The notes: generated by a model not told the origin, from the sequence alone. A DNA stretch of 64,000 nt from Streptomyces xanthophaeus (GCF_030440515.1 NZ_CP076543.1:7665001-7729000); one strand, 5' to 3'; shown: positions 33,261 to 40,786, counted from the first letter of the stretch. Made by a program: numbers and translations.

Positions 33261-33792
33261 CACCGTCCCCCTCGGGTTGCTCCTGCTCGACCTGGTGCGC
33301 GCGGTGAATGGCAGTGAGGCCGGTGAGGATCTGGCCGACCATCGAGATGCCGTGCTCGACGCCCGCGTCGCTCGCCGGCGGTACCAGCCGTAGCGACTGA
33401 GCGGCGGCGGCGGTGGCGGCCGACATGAGAGAGCGCTTGTCGGCGGCCAGCGGCTCGTCGAGCTCCTTGAAGTTGTAGGTGTGGTCCTTCCCGCCGAAGG
33501 AGTGCATCGTCGTCGGTTCCCAGACCTGCGCGGAGAGGCGGAGTGCGTCGTCGGTGAGTGCGTCGGCGAGGATCGCGCGTTTCTCGGCGAGCTGGGCTGT
33601 GCGGTGCGCGGTGGCGGCCTCGGTCAGGGTGACGTCGAATTCGAGGCCCATGCGGGCGCAGTGGACGGAGACGGTGCGGGAGCCGCGGCCGATCCTCCTG
33701 GCGATCTCGTTGCGGCCGAGGCCGTCGCCGTGGAGCCGGCGGATCTCGTCGAGCTCGGCCTGGGTGATGGGGTCGGAAATGCCGTTGCTCAT
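33250..33792 (-). CDS. Terminase small subunit
   Basis: 180 aa. The start at 33792 has a near-perfect GGAGGTGA. The N-terminal helix-turn-helix (TQAELDEIRRLHGDGLGRNEIARRIGRGSRTVSVHCARMG) recognises phage DNA. A helical centre and a C-terminal SMVGQILTGLTAIHRAHQVE tail follow, the latter probably contacting the large subunit. It is the first gene of the packaging/structural operon. Confidence 0.87.
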   Translation of the reverse strand: MSNGISDPITQAELDEIRRLHGDGLGRNEIARRIGRGSRTVSVHCARMGLEFDVTLTEAATAHRTAQLAEKRAILADALTDDALRLSAQVWEPTTMHSFGGKDHTYNFKELDEPLAADKRSLMSAATAAAAQSLRLVPPASDAGVEHGISMVGQILTGLTAIHRAHQVEQEQPEGDGDAQ

Positions 33793-33941
33793 CCGGTCAC
33801 CTCCGGGGAAGAGGGGCCCGCCGCCAGGGGCTCTACCGCATGGGGGTGCGGGAGTCCGGCCGGGCGGCGGGGGTCTGGTGGTCAGGGCATGGCGGGCTCC
33901 GACTGTCGGGAGCGAGGGAGCGTGACGTGCCTGTGACATGC

Positions 33942-33969
33942 GTCAGCCCCGCGCGGTGGCGGGGCTGAC
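33942..33969. terminator. Terminator after the GIY-YIG gene
   Basis: Perfect stem gtcagccccgc / gcggggctgac with a short loop, 41 nt past the end of the GIY-YIG gene and upstream of the small terminase gene. It isolates the late operon from upstream transcription. Confidence 0.78.
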
Positions 33970-34009
33970 AGGGTTTCTGTGTCCGGGCACGCCGGAACCG
34001 CCTCTGACT

Positions 34010-34591
34010 CTAGACGAGACGTTGCGTACTAGCAAGCGCCCAACGCCGGGAGCCCTCGCGAAGACAGGGGAGACCCGCCGGAGGGGCGCCGTGTTCCGAG
34101 CGGACCCTTTCGAGGTGGGCGATGAGGGCCGGGCTGGGGAAGAAGTACTCGCCTCGCGAGGTCAGCGCCAGCTCGCGGAACTCCTCGTGGCGTGCGTGCT
34201 CCAGCGCCTCGCCGCCGGGTTCGACGGCGAGGATCTCGTCAGGCATCAGCTCGTTCATGCGGCGGTGCAGTCGGGTCGTGGTCCCGATCTTGATCAGGTT
34301 GCCACGGCGCACGTAGTAGACGACCGGCCCAGTGGGCAGCTTCTGTCGGGGCGCGGCAGCCAGGGTGGGTGTGGGCTGCTTGCGGGCGTGGCGCGCCTGT
34401 CCAGCCTTCACCGCCGCTTCCACGATTTCAGGGGTGAAGTCGACGGCCGCTGCCGCCATGTCTGAGAGCACCTGGAGGATGCTGTCGAAGGCTGGGTCCT
34501 GGGGGTCCACCAGTCGCGAGAGCCGCGAGTCGTTGTGGTGTTCGTGGAACGGGTTGTGGCAGCCCAGCGGGACACAGATATCCTCGTACAC
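34010..34591 (-). CDS. GIY-YIG (MUG113/T5orf172-type) nuclease
   Basis: 193 aa. The N-terminal part has a Cys/His cluster (CVPLGCHNPFHEHH) and a helical region. The nuclease core is PVVYYVRRGNLIKIGTTTRLHRRMNELM, with the YYV and KIG strands, the catalytic Arg and GGEALEHARHEEFRELA with the Glu-containing helix. Phage nucleases of this class next to terminase genes may act as homing endonucleases or assist packaging. It has its own downstream terminator. Confidence 0.82.
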   Translation of the reverse strand: MYEDICVPLGCHNPFHEHHNDSRLSRLVDPQDPAFDSILQVLSDMAAAAVDFTPEIVEAAVKAGQARHARKQPTPTLAAAPRQKLPTGPVVYYVRRGNLIKIGTTTRLHRRMNELMPDEILAVEPGGEALEHARHEEFRELALTSRGEYFFPSPALIAHLERVRSEHGAPPAGLPCLREGSRRWALASTQRLV

Positions 34592-34669
34592 GTCGTCGCT
34601 CCTCTGAAGCGTCGGCCATGCCCCGGGGGTGTTACCAGCACCCGCCGGGGTCTGTCTTGTGCCTCAAGT

Positions 34670-34701
34670 ATCCCACCCCGCAACGGGATTGAGGGTGGGA
34701 T
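34670..34701 (-). terminator. Terminator after the lipoprotein gene
   Basis: Nine-bp stem (atcccaccc / gggtgggat) around a 14-nt loop, about 60 nt past the lipoprotein stop codon. Confidence 0.7.
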
Positions 34702-34759
34702 CACCCCTCCCGTGGGGTCGTTCTGCAACTCGATGCACAAGGTTCGTCGCGGCCGTCGG

Positions 34760-35338
34760 CTACTGGACGGTCCACTGCCCGGTCTGCGAGGCGAACCCGG
34801 AGTTCAGGCTGAAGTGCAGCAGGGCCACCTTCGACTCCTTCGGAACCTCGAACACGATGTATCCCAAGGCCTTGCCGCCAGGGGCGATCTTCACGCCGCT
34901 GGGAAGCTCAGGGCCGGCTGTGATGCCCATCGTCATCGTGGAGTTGAACTGCTGGCCTTCGGCGTCGGCGACCTTGGCCCCGTTGGACGGGGAGTCGTCG
35001 TACGGGACGGTGCCGGTGTTGACGAGTTCGAGCTGCGCGGCGACGTACTTGGACCCGTCCTGGGGCTTCGTGTACTCGTCCTTTGAGGTGGCGGGGTCCA
35101 CCCACTTCTTCACCGTGACGGCGATCTGCTCGCCGTCGCCGTTGCCCTTGAGGGTGAGGGTGCTGCCGATGGTGGCGGTCTGCTGCGCCGGGGCGGAGCT
35201 GCTGCCGGCCGGGGCGCTGGCGGGCGCACTGGCGACGGGGGCCGCGTCGGGCTTGGTCTTGATGTCGGCGGGCCCGCAGGCGGTGACGGCTAGGGCGGCG
35301 GTTGTGGTGAGGATGGCGAGGGCGTGGTGTGTGCGCAT
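34760..35338 (-). CDS. Phage-encoded lipoprotein with DUF4352-like domain
   Basis: 192 aa. A signal peptide with lipobox (RTHHALAILTTTAALAVTAC, lipidated Cys at 21) is followed by an Ala/Pro/Ser linker. A beta-sandwich of the DUF4352 type follows: GSTLTLKGNGDGEQIAVTVKKWVDPA, KYVAAQLELVNTG, GGKALGYIVFEVPKESKVALLHFS. Terminators on both sides make it a single-gene unit. Surface lipoproteins of prophages in Gram-positives can block superinfection by binding the tape measure or tail tip, but that is only a possible role here. Confidence 0.82.
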   Translation of the reverse strand: MRTHHALAILTTTAALAVTACGPADIKTKPDAAPVASAPASAPAGSSSAPAQQTATIGSTLTLKGNGDGEQIAVTVKKWVDPATSKDEYTKPQDGSKYVAAQLELVNTGTVPYDDSPSNGAKVADAEGQQFNSTMTMGITAGPELPSGVKIAPGGKALGYIVFEVPKESKVALLHFSLNSGFASQTGQWTVQ

Positions 35339-35426
35339 CGGGCCATGCTGTCGGGATCTGATCGGCTGTGTGGTGGCTGTGACCGGTCTGTGACGCGGCG
35401 GGGCCTCGCGCGGGTGGCGGGATGCA

Positions 35427-35466
35427 GAAGAGCCCCGCCGTAGTGGGCCTACGGGCGGGGCTCTTC
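35427..35466. terminator. Strong hairpin terminator
   Basis: A stem of about 16 bp (gaagagccccgccgta paired with tacgggcggggctcttc, one bulge) lies upstream of the lipoprotein gene and downstream of the DUF6221 gene. Confidence 0.85.
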
Positions 35467-35570
35467 GGGGTGACATCACCTTGGGGAGTGCAGCCACCGT
35501 GCCTCGGAGGGCGCGGTGCTCACGCTACGCCCGAGGTGGCTGGAACAACACCCCTCGCGCGTGGCTGAAC

Positions 35571-35963
35571 TCAGTCGGTCGGGCGCCACTCCTCGCGGTA
35601 GTCCGGGTGGTCGGCGTACGGAAGGGCAAGCAAACAGACGGCGCGGCCGAGCCCATGAGCCCAGCCGGTGAAGTACATCCCGTTGTCGTCGGCTAGTGCC
35701 TCCTCACAGGTGTCTACGATCCGCCGCTTGGCGTCGACCTCGGCGAGGACGCGCGCCGGGTTCCACCGCACGATGTGCTCAGCCTGGATGGCCTCGTGGA
35801 TCATTCCAACGTGCGGAACGATCGTCGTGTGTTGCTGGCCGTCTGGCCGGTACGCGGCCCAACCGTGTTCGGGGTCGTCCTGCCGGAGCGCGAGCTGTGC
35901 GCGCTCGGCCTCCTCGGCGAGGCGGGCGCGGAGGAACTGCACGGGGTCGTCCATGCCGCCCAT
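35571..35963 (-). CDS. DUF6221 family protein
   Basis: 130 aa. DDPVQFLRARLAEEAERAQLA at the start and RWNPARVLAEVDAKRRIVDTCEEAL in the centre are typical of this actinobacterial family, common in phages and mobile elements and of unknown function. ATG 35963 forms a TGATG overlap with the 43-aa gene and sits 4 nt from AGGAGG. Confidence 0.78.
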   Translation of the reverse strand: MGGMDDPVQFLRARLAEEAERAQLALRQDDPEHGWAAYRPDGQQHTTIVPHVGMIHEAIQAEHIVRWNPARVLAEVDAKRRIVDTCEEALADDNGMYFTGWAHGLGRAVCLLALPYADHPDYREEWRPTD

Positions 35964-36094
35964 CATCCCTCCTGCGGCGCGGGCTGAGATGGGGTCTGCC
36001 GGGCCTGCTCGGCGGCGCGCTGCGCGGCGACCGTCTCGTTGTGCCGGCGGATCAGCTCCTCCTCGGAGATGGTGGTCTGGAAGGGGTGGTTCAT
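35963..36094 (-). CDS. 43-aa small protein
   Basis: MNHPFQTTISEEELIRRHNE is followed by TVAAQRAAEQARQ and a Pro/Gln tail ending at TGA, which overlaps the next ATG. A short helical protein. The translational overlap supports it; no function can be given. Confidence 0.55.
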   Translation of the reverse strand: MNHPFQTTISEEELIRRHNETVAAQRAAEQARQTPSQPAPQEG

Positions 36095-36172
36095 GATGGT
36101 GGTCCTGTCTCTTGTGAGGTGACGGGGTGCTCGGGGCGGCCGGTAGCTGCCAGGCGGCGGCCGCCCCGGGGT

Positions 36173-36775
36173 TCAGACGGTGTACGCGCGGCGCTCGCCC
36201 GGGACCCGGATGACGCTGCCGCTCTGGCCGATGCGCTCTACACGCAACCCCTCTCCGGGCTCCCGAGAGGGGCCGTTGTTGGCGTTGGTGTTGGCCGCTG
36301 AGCTGCACAAACAACCCCCAGAAGGGGCGCCGTTCCCGGCGCCGGGAAGGGGCGGCACATCCTCGTGGTGCACGCCGGGCCCGTTCTTGCCGCCCGCGCG
36401 AACCCCGGACCGGACCCGGACGCCGGCCTCGTCGAGGAGCGCGCGGACGGCGCCGGTGTCCGGGAGTCCGGTCGCCTCCTGAAGCTGGGTAAGGCGGACG
36501 TGCTCGCCACCCTCGGCGAGGCTTTGGAGCTTGGCGACGATGTCCACCTCCACCGGCTCGGGCTCTGGCTCGTCGTCAGGGCGGCGGAACCGGGCTGCGA
36601 GGCCCTGGGCCTTATGGGCCGCGCGGGTGGCCAGCAGACCGGCCACGAAGTAGGCGGACTCCGGGACGGCGTAGGCGATTGTTCCGCCCGCGGCGAGGGC
36701 GACGGCGAGGACGCAGCCGCCCGCGACCCGGCCGTCACGCTGCTCCTCGGCCGGGTGTGGCTCGTCGGCGGTCAC
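36173..36775 (-). CDS. Membrane protein with cytoplasmic winged-helix-like segment
   Basis: 200 aa; GTG overlaps the previous stop as GTGA. Two hydrophobic stretches near residues 20-50 (GCVLAVALAAGGTIAYAVPESAYFVAGLLA), an acidic spacer (PDDEPEPEPVEVDIV), then a helix-turn-helix-like region (LAEGGEHVRLTQLQEATGLPDTGAVRALLDEAGVRVR) and a polar tail. Membrane anchor plus small DNA-binding-like domain resembles proteins of Streptomyces conjugative-element spread operons. Confidence 0.65.
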   Translation of the reverse strand: MTADEPHPAEEQRDGRVAGGCVLAVALAAGGTIAYAVPESAYFVAGLLATRAAHKAQGLAARFRRPDDEPEPEPVEVDIVAKLQSLAEGGEHVRLTQLQEATGLPDTGAVRALLDEAGVRVRSGVRAGGKNGPGVHHEDVPPLPGAGNGAPSGGCLCSSAANTNANNGPSREPGEGLRVERIGQSGSVIRVPGERRAYTV

Positions 36776-37275
36776 GAGATCATCCCGGTGAGCCAGGCCC
36801 CGGCCAGGTTCGCTCCGGAGGCGAGCGGGACGGCCGCGTAGCGGGCGATGCTGCCGGTCAGGCCGAGGCCGATCCCGGACAGCCACCCGCGCCACTTCGA
36901 TCCGGTGGCGCCGCGCCGGCGGCGGGCGATGAACGCGGCGAGGATGAGCGCGGTCATGAACAGTCCGCCCTCGGTGAGGGGGGCGCTGGTCGAGCCGGGT
37001 GCGGTGCCGGTCTTGGCGCCGACGCCGTAGATGAGGATTCCGTCACCGAAGGTGCCGAGGCCCCAGAGGGCGAAGTCGCCGAGGAAGCCGACGATGCCGC
37101 CAACGACCATGACGGTGAGGGCGCCGATGGCCCAGCAGAAGAGGAAGGGGAGGAGGTCGCCGAGGTGGGGCAGCGGTGACGACTGGAGGGGCTTAAGCCC
37201 GGGGTACCAGATGGCGATTTCCCAGATGAGGAAGATCAGGCCGAAGAGGACGGCGCCGAGCGTGGGCGTGATCAT
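36772..37275 (-). CDS. Four-helix membrane protein, Spd-like
   Basis: 167 aa with hydrophobic segments at about residues 6-24, 43-66, 68-84 and 105-118, and a basic loop (RRRRGATGSKWRGW). It overlaps both neighbours (ATG and TGA share bases). No specific family. Its grouping with 37275 and 36173 recalls plasmid spread (Spd) gene clusters. Confidence 0.65.
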   Translation of the reverse strand: MITPTLGAVLFGLIFLIWEIAIWYPGLKPLQSSPLPHLGDLLPFLFCWAIGALTVMVVGGIVGFLGDFALWGLGTFGDGILIYGVGAKTGTAPGSTSAPLTEGGLFMTALILAAFIARRRRGATGSKWRGWLSGIGLGLTGSIARYAAVPLASGANLAGAWLTGMIS

Positions 37276-38198
37276 CAGTTGTAGCCTCCGGTCATCTTGC
37301 TCCGAGCCTTTCGCACGGCGGCGGCGACGGAGGGCTCGTGGGCGTCCGGCCGGAGCGCGAGCACGGCTCGGACTGCGGTCGGGTTGTCGGGGGTGATCGC
37401 GACTTGATCGCGGGCGAGATCGGCGATGCTCGGCTGCTCGCGATCGGCGATCGCCCTGGTCAGGGCGGGGGCGCCGTGCGGTGCGATCGACTCGCTCGCG
37501 AGCGGAATCGAAGGGCTCGCGAGCGGCTCGGTCGGGGGCTCGCTGCTGCTCGCCGTGATCGCGATCGGGGTGTTGCGTTCGATTGCGCGGCGCTGCTCGA
37601 TCCGCTCCAGCACGATCTCTGCGTCGGTCTGGTCTCGGGCGCGGGTGATGCGGGCCTCCGCGCGGATACGGGCGATGGCTGCGTCGGCGGCCCGGTCGAG
37701 CTGGCCGAGCTGCGCGGCGTGGAGCCGCGCCTCGTACTCGCTGTCGCGGATCACGGATGCGATCTCAGCCTCCTGCTCCGGGGTGAGCGCGGCCGGGTCG
37801 CGGAGGGAGGCGAGTGCGAACGTCCACACGATCTTGCCGACGAGGACGACGAACGGGCCTGCGTACATCTGGCCGGTGCTGCCGACGTCGTGGCCGTGGA
37901 GGGCGAGGAGCGCGGCGACGCCGAGGGCGATGGCCCAGCCGGCCGGGGCGGCGCTGTAGTCCTTGTCCTTGATCTGGACGGTGATGCCGCGGTACTCGGC
38001 CCACAGCACGGTGATCCAGCCGATGTCGCCGGCGATGGCGACGGAGAGGCCGAACCAGCCGGAGTGCATGAGGTCGGTGATGGCGTAGCCGGACCAGATG
38101 AGGGAGAGGCCGGCGAGGGCCGCGGCGCCGTAGAGGATGGCGGGCGGTCGGGGGCCGCGGGTGCGGGGTGCTGCGCTGGTCTTGGTGCGGAAGCGCAC
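37275..38198 (-). CDS. DUF2637-like membrane protein with long cytoplasmic helical tail
   Basis: 307 aa. Four membrane helices in the first 140 residues (AILYGAAALAGLSLIWSGYA; FGLSVAIAGDIGWITVLWA; GWAIALGVAALLAL; AGPFVVLVGKIVWTFALA) precede a charged helical domain (LTPEQEAEIASVIRDSEYEARLHAAQL ...). Related proteins in Streptomyces mobile elements are often listed as Sec31-like or DUF2637. GTG 38198 has GGAG six bases upstream. No FtsK/TraB translocase is present in the prophage. Confidence 0.68.
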   Translation of the reverse strand: MRFRTKTSAAPRTRGPRPPAILYGAAALAGLSLIWSGYAITDLMHSGWFGLSVAIAGDIGWITVLWAEYRGITVQIKDKDYSAAPAGWAIALGVAALLALHGHDVGSTGQMYAGPFVVLVGKIVWTFALASLRDPAALTPEQEAEIASVIRDSEYEARLHAAQLGQLDRAADAAIARIRAEARITRARDQTDAEIVLERIEQRRAIERNTPIAITASSSEPPTEPLASPSIPLASESIAPHGAPALTRAIADREQPSIADLARDQVAITPDNPTAVRAVLALRPDAHEPSVAAAVRKARSKMTGGYN

Positions 38199-38230
38199 GG
38201 GGTGCTCCGGGGCGTTGTGGGCGGTCGGTC

Positions 38231-38437
38231 CTACTGGCAGGTGGGGCACTGACGCTTCGGCCTGAGGGCGTGTCGGCAGAGCGCGGCCACGTACGAGCCG
38301 GGCGGCGCCCAGTCGCCTGCGGCGGCCAGGGTGGCCTCGGCGCGGGCCCAGGTCTCGGCGTCGGTGTTGCCGGACGAAAAGATGGCGAGGCAGGCGCCAT
38401 CCGGGCTGAATATCGCGTGGAAGGCGAGGGGCTTCAC
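38231..38437 (-). CDS. 68-aa protein with C-terminal CxxC
   Basis: Begins VKPLAFHAIFSPDGACLAIFS and ends RHALRPKRQCPTCQ. A beta-rich N-terminus and helical middle (AETWARAEATLAAAG). Weak ribosome binding site. Function unknown. Confidence 0.6.
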   Translation of the reverse strand: MKPLAFHAIFSPDGACLAIFSSGNTDAETWARAEATLAAAGDWAPPGSYVAALCRHALRPKRQCPTCQ

Positions 38438-38497
38438 GAGTGCTTCAGGGCGGCCGGGGCCGGGCTCGCGCGGGGCGGGCCCGGCCGGTGCGGATGG

Positions 38498-38671
38498 TCA
38501 GGCCGTGGGCTGGAGGCGGAGGCAGCCGGCGGCGTACCTGTCGCAGAGCTTGGCCTCGGCTTCGTCGTCGATGGCGCGGGCTTCGGCGGCGAGTTCCGTG
38601 TACAGGTCGACGGCGGCCTTGGCGTGAGCGGCGGCCTGATCGCGACGGGTGGGGCTGGTGGTGACGTTCAT
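38498..38671 (-). CDS. 57-aa helical protein
   Basis: MNVTTSPTRRDQAAAHAKAA continues VDLYTELAAEARAIDDEAEAKLCDRYAAGCLRLQPTA. TPR-like helix-pair composition with two Cys. It fits between its neighbours in the minus-strand set, and ATG 38671 has GGAGC upstream. Function unknown. Confidence 0.55.
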   Translation of the reverse strand: MNVTTSPTRRDQAAAHAKAAVDLYTELAAEARAIDDEAEAKLCDRYAAGCLRLQPTA

Positions 38672-38711
38672 GGGTGCTCCGAGATGGCAGGGCCGGGCGG
38701 CTGGTCGAGGG

Positions 38712-39065
38712 TCAGGCGCGGGCGGTGGCGCGGATGCGGAGGGCGTATTCGCCTCGCGTCTCGGCCGGACGGTTCTGGCCGTCGTGCTCGTCGTCGCGGG
38801 GGCCGGGCAGGGCGGCCATGAGGGCGGCCTGGAGGGCGGTGTGACGGGCGCGGTCGACGCGGCCGAGGTGGCTGGTCCGCTTGAGGTGGGTCCACGTGTG
38901 CTGGGCGGCGAGGTCGTCGATGCCCAGCGGGGTGATGGGGGCGCCCGGGTTCTCGAAGCTGATCCACTGGGCGATGCGCTCCATGAGGGTGCGGAGCGTG
39001 GCCGGGTCGGTGTCGACCTGGCGGAGGGCTTCTTCGGCCTGGCTGAGCTGGGTACGGTGTGCCAT
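38712..39065 (-). CDS. 117-aa helical phage protein
   Basis: MAHRTQLSQAEEALRQVDTD is followed by a helix-rich stretch (TLRTLMERIAQWISFENPGAPITPLGIDDLAAQHTWTHLKRTSHLG) and a basic end. An AGGAGGAA ribosome binding site precedes the ATG. No family recognised. Confidence 0.65.
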   Translation of the reverse strand: MAHRTQLSQAEEALRQVDTDPATLRTLMERIAQWISFENPGAPITPLGIDDLAAQHTWTHLKRTSHLGRVDRARHTALQAALMAALPGPRDDEHDGQNRPAETRGEYALRIRATARA

Positions 39066-39099
39066 AGCTGTTCCTCCTGGTAGAGCAGGTGGGATGGCA

Positions 39100-39133
39100 G
39101 GCCCCGGCGGAGGTGCGAACTCCGGCCGGGGCC
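39100..39133 (-). terminator. Terminator after the 64-aa gene
   Basis: Stem ggccccggcggag / ctccggccggggcc (one bulge) with a 7-nt loop, 27 nt past the stop of the minus-strand gene at 39160. Confidence 0.8.
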
Positions 39134-39159
39134 GTTCTGCGTGTGAGCTAGCCGACTCG

Positions 39160-39354
39160 CTACAGCTCGTTGATCACGATGCGGAAGCGGCGGGTGGCGC
39201 CGGGCTTGCCGTAGGGGTCGGGGGTCTCGATGGCCAACTCGACCGGCTGGCCGGGGATCGGCGAGACGAGTTCGATCGTGAGGCTGGTGTCCGACTTGGC
39301 CGAGTCACGGCCGAGCAGGTTGGAGATCTTCGAGCGGAGTTCGAGCGGGCTCAC
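39160..39354 (-). CDS. 64-aa protein divergent from the palindrome-controlled regulator
   Basis: GTG 39354 with GGAGG five bases upstream. VSPLELRSKISNLLGRDSAK then a beta-rich part (SLTIELVSPIPGQPVELAIE ... RRFRIVINEL). The leader lies against two palindromic operators, so it is probably under their control. Function unknown. Confidence 0.65.
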   Translation of the reverse strand: MSPLELRSKISNLLGRDSAKSDTSLTIELVSPIPGQPVELAIETPDPYGKPGATRRFRIVINEL

Positions 39355-39424
39355 GGGTCCTCCATGACGGGTGGATACGCTCGGGCGGTTGGAGATCACG
39401 GTGGGTGGCCTCGCACAACCAATG

Positions 39425-39463
39425 TAGACCCTAGGGTCTATGCGATGCAAGACCCTAGGGTCT
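39425..39463. promoter_or_regulatory. Twin palindromic operators
   Basis: A perfect 16-bp palindrome TAGACCCTAGGGTCTA lies at 39425-39440 and a 14-bp core copy, AGACCCTAGGGTCT, at 39450-39463; centres are 24 bp apart. They lie midway between the divergent genes at 39354 and 39505. A looser inverted pair (gcacaac at about 39413 and gttgtgc at about 39469) brackets both. This is an obvious binding site for a dimeric repressor bound cooperatively. Confidence 0.85.
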
Positions 39464-39504
39464 ATCCTGTTGTGCAAGCCGCTCCCGCAGGGAAGGGAGT
39501 ACGG

Positions 39505-39807
39505 ATGACGGACCAGCCCAAGGAGGTGCAGCGCCTGGTGGAAGCCATCAAGGCCCTGGAGGCCATCGAGGACGACGCCGAAGCGGCGCGCGCGGCCACG
39601 GCCGTACTGGACGCATGGCCCGACTACCACGCGCAGCTCCGGGAGTTCCGTCAGCAGCGGGTCCTGGCGCTCAAAGCGCAGGGAAAGACGTGGGCACAGA
39701 TCGCCGACGAGGCTCTCGGTGGAGTGCACCCGACCCGAGCGCAGCAGATCGCGACAGGGAAGCGCGGCACGAAGCGGCCCAAGGCCGACGAGTCGGCCCC
39801 CGAGTAG
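39505..39807 (+). CDS. Sigma-region-4-like HTH DNA-binding protein
   Basis: 100 aa; ATG 39505 preceded by GGGAG. An acidic helical half (EVQRLVEAIKALEAIEDDAEAARAATAVLDAWPDYHAQLREFRQQ) is followed by a helix-turn-helix: RVLALKAQGKTWAQIADEALGGVHPTRAQQIATGKRG. The turn resembles sigma factor region 4. The twin palindromes lie just upstream, so it may be the autoregulator. It is read against its neighbours and ends at a terminator. Confidence 0.78.
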   Translation: MTDQPKEVQRLVEAIKALEAIEDDAEAARAATAVLDAWPDYHAQLREFRQQRVLALKAQGKTWAQIADEALGGVHPTRAQQIATGKRGTKRPKADESAPE

Positions 39808-39818
39808 CCGCGCGCGGC

Positions 39819-39851
39819 GGAGCCCCCGGTCCCTGGTGGATCGGGGGCTCC
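39819..39851. terminator. Terminator after the HTH gene
   Basis: Stem ggagcccccg / cgggggctcc with further pairing, 12 nt past the stop codon. Confidence 0.75.
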
Positions 39852-39882
39852 GTGCTGCCGACGCCCGCGTAGACTCGAACAC

Positions 39883-40215
39883 GTGTCCGATCTACCGCCT
39901 GACCTGCCCCGCCTCCAGACTCTGGCCACCTACCTCCGCCTGGAGCTGGCCCGCGTCGAGGACGGCATCCGGCAGGCCCAGGCCCGCGCCGCAGCCGAGG
40001 CGGCCCGCCGGGAGCCGCCTGCGCCGCCGGACTGGCTGATCGAGTACGGCATCGGCGTCGGCCGCACCCCAGTGCAGGTCCACGTCGGCGGCTGCTGGGA
40101 CACCCGCTCCCGCTGCCTGCCCGCCGACCGGGACACCGCCCGCCGCGCGCTCGCCGACGGCGTCGAGGCGTGCACGCACTGCCGGCCGGACACTGCGCTC
40201 GGCGTGCTGGACTAG
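39883..40215 (+). CDS. DUF6233 family protein
   Basis: 110 aa; GTG start. SDLPPDLPRLQTLATYLRLELARVEDGI at the N-terminus, PAPPDWLIEYGIG, VQVHVGGCWDTRSRCLPADRDTARRALADGVEACTHCRPDTALG at the C-terminus, with conserved Cys residues. This is a Streptomyces family of unknown function that is common in mobile DNA. Confidence 0.8.
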   Translation: MSDLPPDLPRLQTLATYLRLELARVEDGIRQAQARAAAEAARREPPAPPDWLIEYGIGVGRTPVQVHVGGCWDTRSRCLPADRDTARRALADGVEACTHCRPDTALGVLD

Positions 40216-40238
40216 CCGCGCTCGCGCAGGCTGGAGGC

Positions 40239-40481
40239 ATGGCCGATCAGACGCAGGTCACCGTGCACCCTGTCGCCCCGACCGGCGGCCGCCGGGTGAC
40301 CGCCCACGTTCACGGCACCGATGCGATCCTCGGCCTCGCGTACGGGCTCGGGGACGTGGTGGAGTTCCTGCGCCGGGCGGGCTGGGCGGATGAGGCGGAC
40401 TGGCCGCCGATCGAGTGGCGTGGCGGCGGCCCCGAGGTGTGGACCGCGGGCCCTGCGGATGAGCCGGGCGAGGGGTCGTAG
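40239..40481 (+). CDS. 80-aa accessory protein
   Basis: MADQTQVTVHPVAPTGGRRV opens a beta-rich half, then DAILGLAYGLGDVVEFLRRAGWADEADW. GGAGG lies directly before the ATG. It is 23 nt after the DUF6233 gene. Function unknown. Confidence 0.65.
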   Translation: MADQTQVTVHPVAPTGGRRVTAHVHGTDAILGLAYGLGDVVEFLRRAGWADEADWPPIEWRGGGPEVWTAGPADEPGEGS

Positions 40482-40490
40482 GATCGCGCG

Positions 40491-40736
40491 GTGGCAATCG
40501 AACTGACCGGCGAACGCGCCGATGAACTGATCCGACTCCAGACCGCCTCGGACGCGGCGCATGCCGCCGTTCTGGAGGCTCCGACGCCGGAGGCTTGGCA
40601 GGCGTGGCGGGACCGGGCGGCCGAGGCGCAGGAGGCCGTGACGCTGTACGCGAAGGAGACTGGCGAGCCGCGGAACAAGGTCGAGGCCGCGGTGAAGAAG
40701 GCCGTCCGACACCCGGAGCCGGCGCCCGAGGCCTGA
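40491..40736 (+). CDS. 81-aa helical accessory protein
   Basis: GTG 40491, 9 nt after the previous stop. Helical: TGERADELIRLQTASDAAHAAVLEAPTPEAWQAWRDRAAEAQEAVTLYAKETGEPRNKVEAAVKKA. It may form a coiled-coil dimer. Last gene of the plus-strand island. Function unknown. Confidence 0.65.
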   Translation: MAIELTGERADELIRLQTASDAAHAAVLEAPTPEAWQAWRDRAAEAQEAVTLYAKETGEPRNKVEAAVKKAVRHPEPAPEA

Positions 40737-40743
40737 CAGACCT

Positions 40744-40786
40744 CCGCCCCGCCGGGCGCTGTCCCCGATGGGGTCCGGTGGGGCGG
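40744..40786. terminator. Bidirectional terminator ending the plus-strand island
   Basis: Stem ccgccccgccgg / ccggtggggcgg (11 of 12 paired, one G-T) around a 19-nt loop between convergent genes. Confidence 0.75.

Noticed and set aside
33793..34009. A cos or pac site next to the small terminase gene
   Set aside because: Plausible by position, but I see no sequence that identifies it, so no feature is claimed.
36173..38198. Evidence for an integrated conjugative element (AICE) inside the phage
   Set aside because: No TraB/FtsK translocase, no Rep and no second integrase; only the membrane genes resemble spread functions.
39425..39463. Twin palindromes as a second attachment or resolution site
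   Set aside because: No recombinase is near, and the divergent HTH gene offers a simpler operator explanation.
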